DNA from: JBFMEX01 sp040752215
Lineage (GTDB): Bacteria; Pseudomonadota; Alphaproteobacteria; Rhizobiales; Hyphomicrobiaceae
DNA: 64,000 nucleotides
Assembly: GCA_040752215.1 (NCBI GenBank)
Contig: JBFMEX010000081.1
Coordinates: forward strand, 55,032 to 119,031
Direction of reading: 5' to 3'
The translations under genes were made by a program, and so were the position numbers. Shown here piece by piece: positions 1-9,284 of this stretch. Below the pieces are notes generated by a model. That model made no database searches. It was not told the origin of the DNA and saw only the letters and a list, made by a program, of their open reading frames with translations. Numbering within the stretch: the first letter of the stretch is position 1; each line of letters starts with the position of its first letter.

Positions 1-825
1 GTGATGGCCGGTGATCGGCGCCGCGCTCACCGGATGCGGCGTCGCCGCCAGCGGTATGTGACCTTCACCGGCCAGCAGGCCGGAGGTCGGGTCGAGCCCG
101 ATCCAACCCGCGCCCGGCACGTAGACCTCGCTCCAGGCATGAAGATCGGTGAAGTCGACCTCGGTGCCGGTCGGGCCGTCCAGAGCCTTGACGTCGGGCT
201 TGAGCTGGATGAGGTAGCCGGAGACGAACCGCGCAGCGAGGCCGAGCTGGCGCAAGATCTGCACCAGAAGCCAGGCGCTGTCGCGGCACGAGCCCGACGC
301 CTTGGCCAGCGTCTCCTCGGGAGCCTGGACGCCGGGCTCCATGCGGATAAGGTAGCGGACATGTCGCTCGAGATTGCGATTGAGGTCGCACAGGAAGTCG
401 ATCGTCGTCTGCGGCTCGCAGCCGATGCGCGCCAGGTACGCCTTCAGCAGCTCGCCCGGCGGCTCGGGCTCGAGGTATGGCGCGAGCTCCTTCCGCAGCA
501 CCGGCTCGTATGCGAACGGCCAGTCCTTCGCCGTTTCCTCGACGAAGAAATCGAACGGATTGATGACCGCCATGTCAGCCACGAGGTCGACAGTGACGGA
601 GAACCGGTCGGTCTCCTCCGGCAGCACGATCCTGGCCAGGAAGTTGCCGAACGGGTCCTGCTGCCAGTTGATGAAATGGCTGCGCGGCTCGAGGGTCAGC
701 GAGTAGCTGAGGATCGGCGTGCGGCAATGGGGAGCCGGTCTGAGCCGGATGATCTGCGGACCCATGCCGATCCGGCGATCGTAGCGATAGGTCGTCTCGT
801 GGCTCAGAGCGACATGCAGCACCAT
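1..825 (-). CDS. Transglutaminase-like protein, N-terminal part (probably DUF2126-type), cut by window edge
   Basis: At least 275 residues read in from ATG at 825 to the window edge with no stop. The N-terminal part is the bacterial transglutaminase N domain (SHETTYRYDR, RLRPAPHCRTPI). The core follows with a Cys motif SGSCRDSAWLL and a His/Asp motif DLHAWSEVYVPGAGW then GLDPTSGLLAGEGH, so the Cys-His-Asp triad is visible. The opening closely resembles the long (about 1,100 aa) transglutaminase plus DUF2126 proteins common in Rhizobiales, but the DUF2126 part lies outside the window, so a short stand-alone protein cannot be excluded. The substrate is unknown. It is divergent from the peptidase gene at 1166. 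Confidence 0.85.
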   Translation of the reverse strand, partial: MVLHVALSHETTYRYDRRIGMGPQIIRLRPAPHCRTPILSYSLTLEPRSHFINWQQDPFGNFLARIVLPEETDRFSVTVDLVADMAVINPFDFFVEETAKDWPFAYEPVLRKELAPYLEPEPPGELLKAYLARIGCEPQTTIDFLCDLNRNLERHVRYLIRMEPGVQAPEETLAKASGSCRDSAWLLVQILRQLGLAARFVSGYLIQLKPDVKALDGPTGTEVDFTDLHAWSEVYVPGAGWIGLDPTSGLLAGEGHIPLAATPHPVSAAPITGHH

Positions 826-1165
826 TTGCGCGAGCGACCCTCCTTGCAGGCCACCCGTGACGTTGGCGGCCAGAACAGGTGTCTTGCAGACGTCGGCGTT
901 GGCAAACCCACCCAAATCGATAGAGCCGACCCAACTCGGCGGCAAGCATGTTGGGCAAATTTCGACTCGAGCGATCGCGTATTTGGTCAAGCATTGTGCA
1001 GCAGCCCAAGATTTGTCGATCGCGCTGCGCAGAATTGTTGCAACCTTCCGGGGCTCTTCGGATTATGTGCTCGGGTCAGATGGTCTGCGATGCGCCCTCG
1101 CTCCGTCACGCAAGAACGCACATCGAAACCTTGGACTGCGTGCCACGGAACCACGATCGCGTCAG
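826..1165. other. Intergenic region between divergent genes
   Basis: 340 bp between two divergent starts, so promoters for both should be here. I saw no clear operator, riboswitch or RNA gene. Base composition is slightly less GC-rich than the flanking genes. Confidence 0.5.
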
Positions 1166-2230
1166 ATGAAAAAGCTCTCCTGCACTAGCTGCTCCAACAC
1201 GGTCTACTTCGAGAACGTCAAATGCATGCAGTGCGGGGCGGATCTGGCCTTCGATCCGCAATTGATGTCGATGGTCGCGCTGACATCGATCGCGGATGGT
1301 AGCGGGCGGATCCGGCGCATCGGCAGTGGTCGCGACGAGCCAGTGCGACGCTGTGCCAACGCCGCGCACGCTGCCTGCAATTGGCTGACATCGGACGACG
1401 ATCCCAGCGGGTTGTGCAAGGCCTGCGATCTCAACCGCCTGATCCCCAATCTGGGCGAGCCGGGCAGCCTTGTGGCATGGCAGCAGCTCGAGCGCGCCAA
1501 GAAGCAGCTTGTCTACTCGCTGTTTCGCTTCGGCCTGCCGCTGGATGCCAGCGACCTCGGCAAGGGCCGCTTGACGTTCGACTTCGTGCGCGATGCGACC
1601 ACCGGGCATCTCGACGGGGTTGTCACGATCGATGTGATGGAGGCCGATGCCGTCGAACGCGAGCGCCAGCGGCAGCATTTCGACGAGCCCTACCGCACGC
1701 TGCTCGGTCACCTGCGCCACGAGAGCGGGCACTTCTATTGGGGAGTCACCGTCGAGGCAGCCGGGCACCTCGACGAGTTCCGGGAGATATTCGGTGACGA
1801 GCGGGCCGACTACATGGCCGCGCTCGGGCGCCACCATGCGAGCGGCCCGCCGCCGGACTGGCAGTCCCGGCACGTCTCGGCGTATGCGAGCGCTCACCCG
1901 CTCGAGGATTGGGCCGAGACCTGGGCCCACTATCTGCACATGGTGGAAGCGCTGGATACCGCGGAGGCGACCGGCATGGAGCCGAGGGCAGCGGGCCTGA
2001 GCTTCGGTGCGATCTGGCCGTTCCAGACCTCCGACATCTATCGGGAGGAGACGTTCCAGGCCTTGATGGAGCGCTGGATACCGCTGTCGATCGCCCTCAA
2101 CAGCATGAACCGGTGCATGGGCCACAACGATTTCTACCCGTTCGTCGTCCCAGCCCCGGGGTATGAGAAGCTGGGGTTTGTGCACCGAGTGATCCGCGCC
2201 GCCGGGCAGCGCGACCACCGCCTGCGGTAG
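1166..2230 (+). CDS. Putative zinc-binding metallopeptidase (COG4307 type)
   Basis: 354 aa from ATG 1166. The N-terminus is a zinc ribbon (CTSCSNTVYFENVKCMQCG), a second Cys group follows near residue 85 (CKACDLN), and a gluzincin-like motif HESGH lies in LLGHLRHESGHFYW about residue 190. Downstream acidic residues (GDERADY, HPLEDWAETWAHYLH) could give the third zinc ligand. This matches the putative zinc-binding metallo-peptidase family found in many alphaproteobacteria, whose substrates are not known. There is no signal peptide, so it is probably cytosolic. A long open frame runs upstream of the ATG, but only the part after 1166 looks like protein. Confidence 0.85.
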   Translation: MKKLSCTSCSNTVYFENVKCMQCGADLAFDPQLMSMVALTSIADGSGRIRRIGSGRDEPVRRCANAAHAACNWLTSDDDPSGLCKACDLNRLIPNLGEPGSLVAWQQLERAKKQLVYSLFRFGLPLDASDLGKGRLTFDFVRDATTGHLDGVVTIDVMEADAVERERQRQHFDEPYRTLLGHLRHESGHFYWGVTVEAAGHLDEFREIFGDERADYMAALGRHHASGPPPDWQSRHVSAYASAHPLEDWAETWAHYLHMVEALDTAEATGMEPRAAGLSFGAIWPFQTSDIYREETFQALMERWIPLSIALNSMNRCMGHNDFYPFVVPAPGYEKLGFVHRVIRAAGQRDHRLR

Positions 2231-2394
2231 AGCACTCTGCGAACCGGCGCCACTCTCTCCTGCTCCTGGAACCTGGCGGCGCCAATGCCCGTGCCGGCCC
2301 GCTGCCGCCTTCGCGATGAACGAGGATCACTCGATCGCAGGCATTGACGAGCTATTGCGGGCCGGGATAGCCGTATGCGAGGCGTGCATTTGGA

Positions 2395-2763
2395 GTGCGA
2401 GTCTGTCGCATGCATCAGAAGCGGCCAGGTCTGTCGCCCGTTCTTTGGCGTGGTCATCAATGGGTCGTCACCGCCGACGGCATAGAGACAATTGCGGCTC
2501 CGGCCTACATCGTCCTGCCCAGGCACCAACTTGCACTGGTCGCGGATGATCTGAGCGGGTACAAATGCGTGCTCGACCTCCTCGATCTGCCCTGGCTTGA
2601 CGCCTCCGATCTGTGGGAGGCTTGGCAGCAGGCCATGATATGGCACTCCGATTGCTTTGCCTCGATCCCCGAGGTCTGGCGCCAGTTCATCGCACAGAGG
2701 ACCAAGCAGCAGCTGCCGACGTCGGCTCCATCGAGCCAGCGCAGGCAGCCGAATGCGGCTTAG
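2395..2763 (+). CDS. Small hypothetical protein
   Basis: 122 aa from GTG 2395, or 117 aa from ATG 2410. It is rich in Trp (VLWRGHQWVV, LPWLDASDLWEAWQQAMIWHSD, EVWRQF) with a natural-looking hydrophobic pattern, so I think it is coded. No known domain was recognised and there is no signal peptide or membrane segment. The C-terminal 15 residues are low complexity. It could be a remnant, since the next 280 bp hold only broken reading frames. Confidence 0.45.
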   Translation: MRVCRMHQKRPGLSPVLWRGHQWVVTADGIETIAAPAYIVLPRHQLALVADDLSGYKCVLDLLDLPWLDASDLWEAWQQAMIWHSDCFASIPEVWRQFIAQRTKQQLPTSAPSSQRRQPNAA

Positions 2764-3046
2764 GTGCGGTGCAGCAATGACGCCGGCATCGAGATCCGCA
2801 AATGGCCCGTCGCGTCGCAGCTCCAATGGTCGGTAGCCGGCGATTTCGAGCCCGACCCTGAGGCGCGGCTCCGACCAGACGACTGCGATCCGTGTCCGCT
2901 TGGGGAGGTACTGCGGCTGTGACCGGGTACCACCGCCGGCATGCGCTCAACCAAGCGGCCGACGTCCACAATCTCTGCGCCACGACCTCCAACCAGCTGA
3001 ATCACAGCGCAAATGACCCGCCTCGGGCATGCACCCGCAGCCGCGC

Positions 3047-3862
3047 TCAGACCGGCAGTCGCATCTGCTTGCGCAGGCTCTTGTCGAACAGAGATTCGGG
3101 CACGAAACGCCGCAGGAAACTGGTTTGGCGCGCCATCTTACCCGCCGCATAGCGCCTCCGCGGCACTGTGGCGGTCGCAGCCTTCAACACCGTCTCGGCG
3201 ACGACTTCGGGGGCATCGCCTGCTTGGGTCGCCTCACGCATGATGGCTTTTCCCCCGGCGCGCGCCAAATCATAGACATCAAGCGAGCGATCCGGCGCCA
3301 TGAGATTGTCCTCGAATGAAGTGCGGGTATAGGCGGGTTCAACCAGTATTACCCGGATGCCGAATGCACGCAGTTCATGGTCTAGCGATTCGGAATAGCC
3401 CTCGAGAGCATGCTTCGTCGAGGCGTAGAGGGCGTTGTAGGGGGCCGGGATCAAGCCCAGGATGGAACTCATGTTGATGATCCGGCCCTTCCCTCGACGA
3501 CGCATTGCCGGCAATACGGCGTTCGTCATGCGGAGGATGCCGAACAGGTTCACGTCGAACAGAGCCCGGGCCTGTGCGATCGATGATTCCTCCGCGCCGC
3601 CCAGCAGGCCAATGCCGGCGTTGTTGACGAGGAGGTCGATGCGCCCGGCTTTGTTGAGCAGTTCATCGACCAGTTCTGCAACGGACGCGTCATCGGTCAC
3701 GTCGCAGGTCAGCATGGTTGCGCCGTCGGACCTTTCGGTGGCAGGGCGACGACTGGTGCCAAAGACTTGGAACCCGGCCTGTTTGAGGGCCTTTGCTGTG
3801 ACCCGCCCAATGCCTGTGGACGCGCCGGTGACCAGGGCGACGGCAGAATCATCTTTGTTCAT
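3047..3862 (-). CDS. SDR family oxidoreductase
   Basis: 271 aa from ATG 3862; two in-frame ATGs lie just upstream, but GGAGAAGAGG sits at the right distance for 3862 or 3868. Classical short-chain dehydrogenase: nucleotide motif TGASTGIG near the N-terminus, NNAG about residue 85, and the catalytic Ser (NMSSI) and Tyr-x3-Lys (YASTKHAL). This implies an NAD(P)H-dependent alcohol/ketone reaction; the substrate cannot be read. It starts 72 bp after the RND pump stop on the same strand, so it is probably the last gene of the efflux operon and under the same TetR control. Confidence 0.9.
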   Translation of the reverse strand: MNKDDSAVALVTGASTGIGRVTAKALKQAGFQVFGTSRRPATERSDGATMLTCDVTDDASVAELVDELLNKAGRIDLLVNNAGIGLLGGAEESSIAQARALFDVNLFGILRMTNAVLPAMRRRGKGRIINMSSILGLIPAPYNALYASTKHALEGYSESLDHELRAFGIRVILVEPAYTRTSFEDNLMAPDRSLDVYDLARAGGKAIMREATQAGDAPEVVAETVLKAATATVPRRRYAAGKMARQTSFLRRFVPESLFDKSLRKQMRLPV

Positions 3863-3934
3863 CGACATCCTCTTCTCCATTCAGCGAGTGTTGAATTTGG
3901 GCAGCCGCGATCGGGGGCCGTCCCCGCCGCAGGC

Positions 3935-6900
3935 TCAAATGGACGCCCCGATCATTCTTGCTGAACCCGAAGGCGTCTCGTGTTGTGGCAATAACAGTGT
4001 CGCTTCCGCCTTCGGTCGGCGAACCCGGAACCACGCGGCATAGAGCGCCGGCAGGAACAGCAGCGTCAGGATCGTCGCGACCAGTAGGCCGCCCATCATC
4101 GTGATGGCCATCGGCCCCCAGAACACCGAGCGCGATAGCGGGATCATGGCCAGGATGGCGGCCAGTGCGGTCAGCACCAGCGGTCGCGAGCGCCGCACCG
4201 TCGATTCGATGATCGCATCCCAACGCGGGAGGCCGGATCCCACATCCGCATCGATTTGATCAACCAGAATGACCGTGTTGCGCATGATCATGCCGGCGAG
4301 CGCGATGAGGCCCAACAGCGCGTTGAAGCCGAACGGCGCGTCGAACGCGAGCAACGAGAAGCTCGCGCCAATGAGGCCCAGAGGTGCGGTCGAGAACACC
4401 AGGAACAGCGTCGAGAAGCTGTGGAGCTGCAGCATCAGAATCGTCAGCATTGCCAGAAACATGAGCGGGAAGATCTTGAACAGCGCCGCGTTTGCCTTCG
4501 CGCTCTCCTCCACCGCGCCGCCGACCTCGATGCGCATACCGGGCGGCAGCGCGGCGGCGATCTCGTCGATCGCGGGCATGATTTGCGCCGTGACGTCCGG
4601 CGCCTGCAGCCCCGGCGCGATGTCCGAGCGCACGGTCAGCACCGCATCCCGATTGCGCCGCCACAGGATGGGTTCCTCGAACTCGTAGTGCACCCGCGCA
4701 ACCTGGGAGATCGGAACGGCTGCGCCGGAGCGCGTGGGAATGGTGAGGTCCTCGAACGAGCCGAGGCCGAGCCGCTCTTCGGGAATGGCGCGCGCCACCA
4801 CGGGCACAAGCTCGATGCCTTCCTTGTATTCCGTTACCGTGTAGCCCGAGAGCAGCGTTCCGAGCGTCTGCGCGATGTCCTGCGGCGTGAGCCCCAGCGA
4901 GCGCGCGCGGTCCTGTTCGACCTCGAGCCGGATCGACTTCTTCTGCTCGTTCCAGTCGAATTGCACGTCGCGTGTATTGGGGTTGGCGCGCATGGCGGTC
5001 CGCACTTTGTCCGCAACGCTGCGCACGCTATCTACGTCCGGGCCGAGCACGCGAAACTGCACCGGGAAGCCGACCGGCGGACCGAAGTTCAGGCGGTCGA
5101 CGCGCAGGCGCGCCTCCGGGATGATGTTCTTGGCAAAAAGTTCTTCGAGGCGCGCCTTCAGCCGCTCGCGCGCCTCCGCGCCCTTGGTCATTATGACGAT
5201 GAGCGCGAAGTTCTCGTTCGGCAGCACCGGATTGAGCGCCAGGAAGAAGCGGGGCGAGCCCTCGCCGATGTAGGTCGTGTAGTACTCGAGGTCGGAGTCG
5301 CCCTTGATCAGCGCCTCCGCCCTCTTCGCCGCGGCCTCGGTGACACCGATGGAGCTCCCCTCCGGCATGCGAACCTCGATGAAGAGCTCGGGCCGCGACG
5401 ACGTCGGGAAGAATTGCTGCTGAACCTGCGTGAACGCGGCAATGGCCGAGCCGAAAGCCCCAAGCGTCAGCGCGATGACGACCCAGCGGAAGCGCACCGA
5501 CCAGCCGACGGCGCGGCGCAACGCGCGATAGAGGCGCGTATTGTAGATGTCGTGCGCGGCATGCGTTGCGCCGTGCCTAGAGAAGTCCGGCAGCAGCTTG
5601 ACACCGATGTAGGGCGTGAAGAACACCGCCACGATCCACGAGACCACGAGGGCGAGCCCGACGATCCAGAAGATATTGCCGGCATACTCGCCGGCCGTTG
5701 AACGCGCGATGCCGACTGGCAGGAAGCCGACGGCGGTCACCAGCGTGCCGGTCAGCATGGGGAACGCGGTCGAGTCCCAGGCGTAAGCCGCGGCGCGCAG
5801 ACGGCCCCAGCCCTGCTCCATTTTCACGACCATCATTTCGACGGCGATAATCGCATCGTCGACGAGCAGCCCGAGCGCGATGATCAGGGACCCGAGCGTG
5901 ATGCGGTCGAGATTGAGCCCCGCCACGTTCATGACAACGAGGACGACCGCGAGCACGAGCGGAACGGATGTCGCGACCACGAGGCCGGAGCGCCATCCGA
6001 GCGAGATGAAGCTGACGACGAGCACGATGGCCAAGGCCTCGACGAACGAGCGGAGGAACTCGCTGACGGACTCCTCGACGACGCGCGGCTGATCCGTGAT
6101 CTGGTCGATCTCGACGCCGGTCGGAACCTGCGACTTGGCGGCTGAAATCGTTTCCTTGAGATGCTTGCCGAGGTCGAGCACGTTGGCGCCCTTGGCCATG
6201 GCGACGACGACGCCAACCGCCTCACTCCCGTTGTGGCGCACGATGCTGCTGGGCGGATCCTCGTAGCCGCGCCTGACGACGGCAATGTCGCCGAGCCGGA
6301 TCGTGGCGCCGCCCGCCTCGATGGGAACCTCGGCGATGGCCGCCTCACCCTTGAATGCGCCGGTGACATGGACGTCGATGCGGTCGGCGCTGGTCTCGAC
6401 GGTGCCCGCTGCCGTCACCGCGTTCTGGCGCGCTACGCTGTCGAAGATTGCCTGCGGCGTGATGCCGAGCGTCGCCAGCTTGCGATGGCTGAACTCGATG
6501 AAAATGCGCTGCTCGCGCACGCCGACGATATCAACTTTCGAGACACCAGGCGTGCGCATGAGGCGCTGGCGCACGATCTCGGCGTAGTCCTTGAGTTTCG
6601 CAAGCGATACGTCATTGCTCGAGAGCATGTAGATGGCGGTGTAGACATCGCCATACTCGTCATTGAAGAACGGGCCCTGCACACCTTGCGGCAGCGTGGG
6701 GCGGCTGTCGTTGAGCTTCTTGCGCACCTGGTACCAGGTGTCGTCGACCTCGTTCTGCCGTGCCGTATCCTTGAGCTGTACCTGGATGATGGTCACGCCG
6801 GGACGCGTATAGGTCTTGACGTAGTCGAACAGCTCGAGCTCCTGCAGGCGCTTCTCGAGCTTATCGGCGACTTGGTCCTGCATCTCCTCGGCGGTGGCGC

Positions 6901-7096
6901 CGGGCCAGGCCGCGCTGATCACCATCGTCTTGATGGCGAACGACGGGTCCTCGGCGCGACCGAGGTTGAGGTAGCTCATGAGCCCCGCCACCGAGAACAC
7001 GATGATCAGGAACAGGACGAGTGCGGGGTGTTGAACCGCCCAGGCGGAAAGGTTGCCGCGCGAGACGGGAAGTTCGAGTTCCAATGGCGCGTTCAT
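3935..7096 (-). CDS. RND efflux transporter permease (AcrB/HAE family)
   Basis: 1,053 aa, the usual length for an RND pump. Visible parts: first membrane helix about residues 25-42, periplasmic porter domain starting GRAEDPSF, the TM4 proton-relay motif GLLVDDAIIAVEMM, and a second hydrophobic half from about residue 850. The paired Asp in TM4 fits hydrophobe/amphiphile pumps better than metal pumps. It would exchange protons for drugs or other toxic compounds from the inner membrane, working with the adaptor encoded upstream. No outer-membrane channel gene is nearby. Its start overlaps the adaptor stop (ATGA type), so translation is coupled. Confidence 0.95.
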   Translation of the reverse strand: MNAPLELELPVSRGNLSAWAVQHPALVLFLIIVFSVAGLMSYLNLGRAEDPSFAIKTMVISAAWPGATAEEMQDQVADKLEKRLQELELFDYVKTYTRPGVTIIQVQLKDTARQNEVDDTWYQVRKKLNDSRPTLPQGVQGPFFNDEYGDVYTAIYMLSSNDVSLAKLKDYAEIVRQRLMRTPGVSKVDIVGVREQRIFIEFSHRKLATLGITPQAIFDSVARQNAVTAAGTVETSADRIDVHVTGAFKGEAAIAEVPIEAGGATIRLGDIAVVRRGYEDPPSSIVRHNGSEAVGVVVAMAKGANVLDLGKHLKETISAAKSQVPTGVEIDQITDQPRVVEESVSEFLRSFVEALAIVLVVSFISLGWRSGLVVATSVPLVLAVVLVVMNVAGLNLDRITLGSLIIALGLLVDDAIIAVEMMVVKMEQGWGRLRAAAYAWDSTAFPMLTGTLVTAVGFLPVGIARSTAGEYAGNIFWIVGLALVVSWIVAVFFTPYIGVKLLPDFSRHGATHAAHDIYNTRLYRALRRAVGWSVRFRWVVIALTLGAFGSAIAAFTQVQQQFFPTSSRPELFIEVRMPEGSSIGVTEAAAKRAEALIKGDSDLEYYTTYIGEGSPRFFLALNPVLPNENFALIVIMTKGAEARERLKARLEELFAKNIIPEARLRVDRLNFGPPVGFPVQFRVLGPDVDSVRSVADKVRTAMRANPNTRDVQFDWNEQKKSIRLEVEQDRARSLGLTPQDIAQTLGTLLSGYTVTEYKEGIELVPVVARAIPEERLGLGSFEDLTIPTRSGAAVPISQVARVHYEFEEPILWRRNRDAVLTVRSDIAPGLQAPDVTAQIMPAIDEIAAALPPGMRIEVGGAVEESAKANAALFKIFPLMFLAMLTILMLQLHSFSTLFLVFSTAPLGLIGASFSLLAFDAPFGFNALLGLIALAGMIMRNTVILVDQIDADVGSGLPRWDAIIESTVRRSRPLVLTALAAILAMIPLSRSVFWGPMAITMMGGLLVATILTLLFLPALYAAWFRVRRPKAEATLLLPQHETPSGSARMIGASI

Positions 7097-8223
7097 TGCA
7101 CGACCTCGATGATGCGGACGGGGCTACCGGCGTCGAGCTTGTGAACGCCCGCGGCGACGATCTTCTGGCCCGCGACGAGGCCGCCGGAGATGATGGCAGA
7201 CGTTTCCGTCCAAGCGCTGACCTCCACGCCCTGCTTGATCAGACGGCCATGCGCTTCATCGATAAGCCAGACCGATGGCCGGCCCTGATCCTTGAAAACG
7301 GCCGCTAGGGGAAGCTTGGCGCGCGCTCCGGCTCCTTGCGACGCGAGATGCACGGTCGCCGTCTTTCCGAGCGTGATGGCGGGGTCCGGCTTCAACAGCG
7401 AATAGCGCGCCTGATAGGTACGCGTCGCGGGATCGGCCTGGGGCGAAACCTCGCGCAGCCTCGCCTCGTAGACGCGGCCGGCATCGGCCCACAGCGTCAC
7501 TGTCGCCATCGCGTTGCGGGCGGAGGCGATGCGGCTTTCGGGGATCGCGACTACGGCCTCGAGCTCGTCGAGGCGTGCCACGCGCACGACCAGTTGACCG
7601 GCGCCGACGACCTGCCCGACCTCGACTGGAAGCGCGGTGACAACGCCGGCCTCGGTCGCCACGAGATTCGTATAGGCGAGCTGGTTCTTGGCCAGTGCGA
7701 GGGCCCGATTGGCCCGCTCCGCACGCCCGCGCGCTTCGTCGGCGGCTGCCTTCTTCTGGTCGTAGCTCGCGTCGCTCACCCAGGTCTTCTTGTTGAGCGC
7801 CGCGTAGCGCTGCTCATCGGCTTCGGCCTGCCTGAGGCTGCTCTGCGCGGCCTTGAGCTCGGCTTCGGCGGATTCGAGCGAGAGCCGGTAGTCCGTCGCA
7901 TCGAGCCGCGCGAGCGTCTCGCCGGGTGTGACTCGATCCCCGACGTCGATGAGCCGCTCGACGATCTTGCCGGCAACGCGGAAGCCGAGATCGCTCTCGT
8001 AGCGCGGCTTGATGGTGCCGGTATAGGACCGCGTATCCGTCGCGGCCGAAAGCGTCACCGATGCCGCGCGGACCGGCTGCGGCGCCGCCGCATAGGGCGC
8101 ACTCTCGCTCTTGCAGCCCGAGAGGGCTGCCGCTAGCGCAACTGCAGCCCCGGCAGCGAAGCCGGGGCGCGCGAGCCTCCAAGGCCCGGGCTTGGCAGAT
8201 GCAAACGACGCTATCGCACTCAT
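7093..8223 (-). CDS. RND efflux periplasmic adaptor (membrane fusion lipoprotein)
   Basis: 376 aa. The N-terminus is hydrophobic and ends in a lipobox-like LSGC near residue 36, so it is probably lipid-anchored in the inner membrane. It shows the AcrA/HlyD layout: biotinyl-lipoyl hairpin (GTIKPRYESDLGFRVAGKI, VGDRVTPGETLARLD), a coiled coil about residues 115-185, then beta-barrel and membrane-proximal domains. It bridges the RND pump and an outer-membrane channel. It is the first gene of the operon, divergent from tetR across a region carrying three operator-like repeats. Confidence 0.93.
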   Translation of the reverse strand: MSAIASFASAKPGPWRLARPGFAAGAAVALAAALSGCKSESAPYAAAPQPVRAASVTLSAATDTRSYTGTIKPRYESDLGFRVAGKIVERLIDVGDRVTPGETLARLDATDYRLSLESAEAELKAAQSSLRQAEADEQRYAALNKKTWVSDASYDQKKAAADEARGRAERANRALALAKNQLAYTNLVATEAGVVTALPVEVGQVVGAGQLVVRVARLDELEAVVAIPESRIASARNAMATVTLWADAGRVYEARLREVSPQADPATRTYQARYSLLKPDPAITLGKTATVHLASQGAGARAKLPLAAVFKDQGRPSVWLIDEAHGRLIKQGVEVSAWTETSAIISGGLVAGQKIVAAGVHKLDAGSPVRIIEVVQ

Positions 8224-8281
8224 TTGGGGACCTCATCGCTGAGCCGGCGCTCGAGGTGGAACGATCGTGCCGGCGCCTAGA

Positions 8282-8300
8282 AAGTTAGTTAGACTAACTT
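8282..8300. promoter_or_regulatory. TetR operator candidate 1
   Basis: Inverted repeat AAGTTAG-N5-CTAACTT, 19 bp, about 60 bp upstream of the adaptor start. It has the same arms and spacing as the repeat at 8366, as expected for a homodimeric TetR regulator. Confidence 0.7.
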
Positions 8301-8319
8301 AAGTAAGAGCGACTAACTT
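8301..8319. promoter_or_regulatory. TetR operator candidate 2 (imperfect)
   Basis: AAGTAAG-N5-CTAACTT, one mismatch in the left arm. It directly abuts candidate 1, giving two 19-bp sites in tandem, which suggests cooperative binding over the efflux promoter. Confidence 0.55.
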
Positions 8320-8365
8320 GGCAAGAGGAATCGGCGACGAGTGCAAAAGCATCGCTGTGCCAACT

Positions 8366-8386
8366 CAAGTTAGATGTGCTAACTTG
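8366..8386. promoter_or_regulatory. TetR operator candidate 3
   Basis: Perfect repeat CAAGTTAG-N5-CTAACTTG, 29 bp upstream of the tetR start. It probably gives autoregulation, as is usual for divergent tetR/efflux pairs. Confidence 0.7.
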
Positions 8387-8414
8387 TTGAATTGCAGGCC
8401 TAGGGAAGGACGTC

Positions 8415-9074
8415 ATGGCCCAAACAAGAGGACGCGTCGCGGTGCGCCCAAAGAAGCGGTTCCACCACGGCGACCTGCGCGAGGCGCTGATTGCCGCCAC
8501 GCGCGAGCTTCTGATCGAGCACGGGCCGGACGGCTTCACGCTGGCCGACGCCTGCCGCCGTGCCGGTGTGACGACCGCGGCGCCCTACAAGCATTTTCGC
8601 GACAAGCAGCAGATCCTGGAGGAAATCGTGGCGCGCGGCTTCGAGGAGCTCGCCGCTGCCAATGCCAAGGCGGTGGCCGAGGGCGGGCCGGGCACCATCG
8701 CCGGCATCACCGCGATGGGAATCTCCTACCTCGAGTTTGCCGTCGGGCAGCCGGCGGTCTTCCGGCTCATGTTCGGGCACAAGTCTGAGATCAGAAAGGT
8801 CGAGCAGGTCGACGAGAGCGGCAAACAGTGTCTGAAGCACGTGATCGATGAGGTGGCGACCTACAGCCGCAAGCACGGACACACCGCCGACGCCGAAGCG
8901 ATTGCCTTGCGGCTTTGGACGTTCGTGCATGGAGCCTCGTCGCTCGAGCTCAACGGTGATTATCAGCGCGTCGCGCGAGGGCTCGACGTTCGCAGGATGA
9001 TTGCTGACGTCACTCCGATGTTGCTGGGGGTGACCTCCGAAAAACGTGCGCCGTCACGCGGCCGGAAGCGGTGA
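8415..9074 (+). CDS. TetR/AcrR family transcriptional regulator
   Basis: 219 aa. The N-terminal helix-turn-helix domain covers about residues 17-63 (HHGDLREALIAATRELLIEHG, LADACRRAGVTTAAPYKHFRDKQQIL), followed by an all-helical ligand domain with the TetR_C-like region AVGQPAVFRLMFGH. Its place opposite the adaptor/RND/SDR operon, with three matching inverted repeats between, makes it the likely local repressor of the efflux genes and of itself. The inducer is unknown. Confidence 0.92.
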   Translation: MAQTRGRVAVRPKKRFHHGDLREALIAATRELLIEHGPDGFTLADACRRAGVTTAAPYKHFRDKQQILEEIVARGFEELAAANAKAVAEGGPGTIAGITAMGISYLEFAVGQPAVFRLMFGHKSEIRKVEQVDESGKQCLKHVIDEVATYSRKHGHTADAEAIALRLWTFVHGASSLELNGDYQRVARGLDVRRMIADVTPMLLGVTSEKRAPSRGRKR

Positions 9075-9166
9075 TGAGCACGACAGTCGTGGCTCCGCAC
9101 GTTGGCTTCCATGTCCACGTCGCCGACAGCTCGATGGTCGGTCTTGGACCGTGGCGCCCCCCCCTA

Positions 9167-9228
9167 GCAGGTCGCTGAAAGAGGCGGAGGGATAGAATCG
9201 TATCCCTCCGCCGCTCTCAGCGACCTGC
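9167..9228. repeat. Large near-perfect inverted repeat (28-bp arms, 6-nt loop)
   Basis: Arms 9167-9194 and 9201-9228 differ at only two positions around a 6-nt loop. It lies between the convergent ends of tetR and the SEC-C gene, so it could serve as a bidirectional terminator, but it is longer than usual and has no T-tract. The outer bases (CTAGCAGGTCGCTGA) recall terminal repeats of insertion elements, so a short MITE-like element is an alternative. No gene lies within it. Confidence 0.7.
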
Positions 9229-9284
9229 GTTTCATCACGATGCAATCGTTCTCGAAGACATTTCCCGACGATACTTGACGCCGG

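Noticed and set aside
2764..3046. Minus-strand open frames that read like protein in short stretches (for example IAVVWSEPRLRVGLEIAGYR)
   Set aside because: The stretches are in different frames, lack a start signal, and match no family I know. It could be a decayed gene, but the support is too weak to list.
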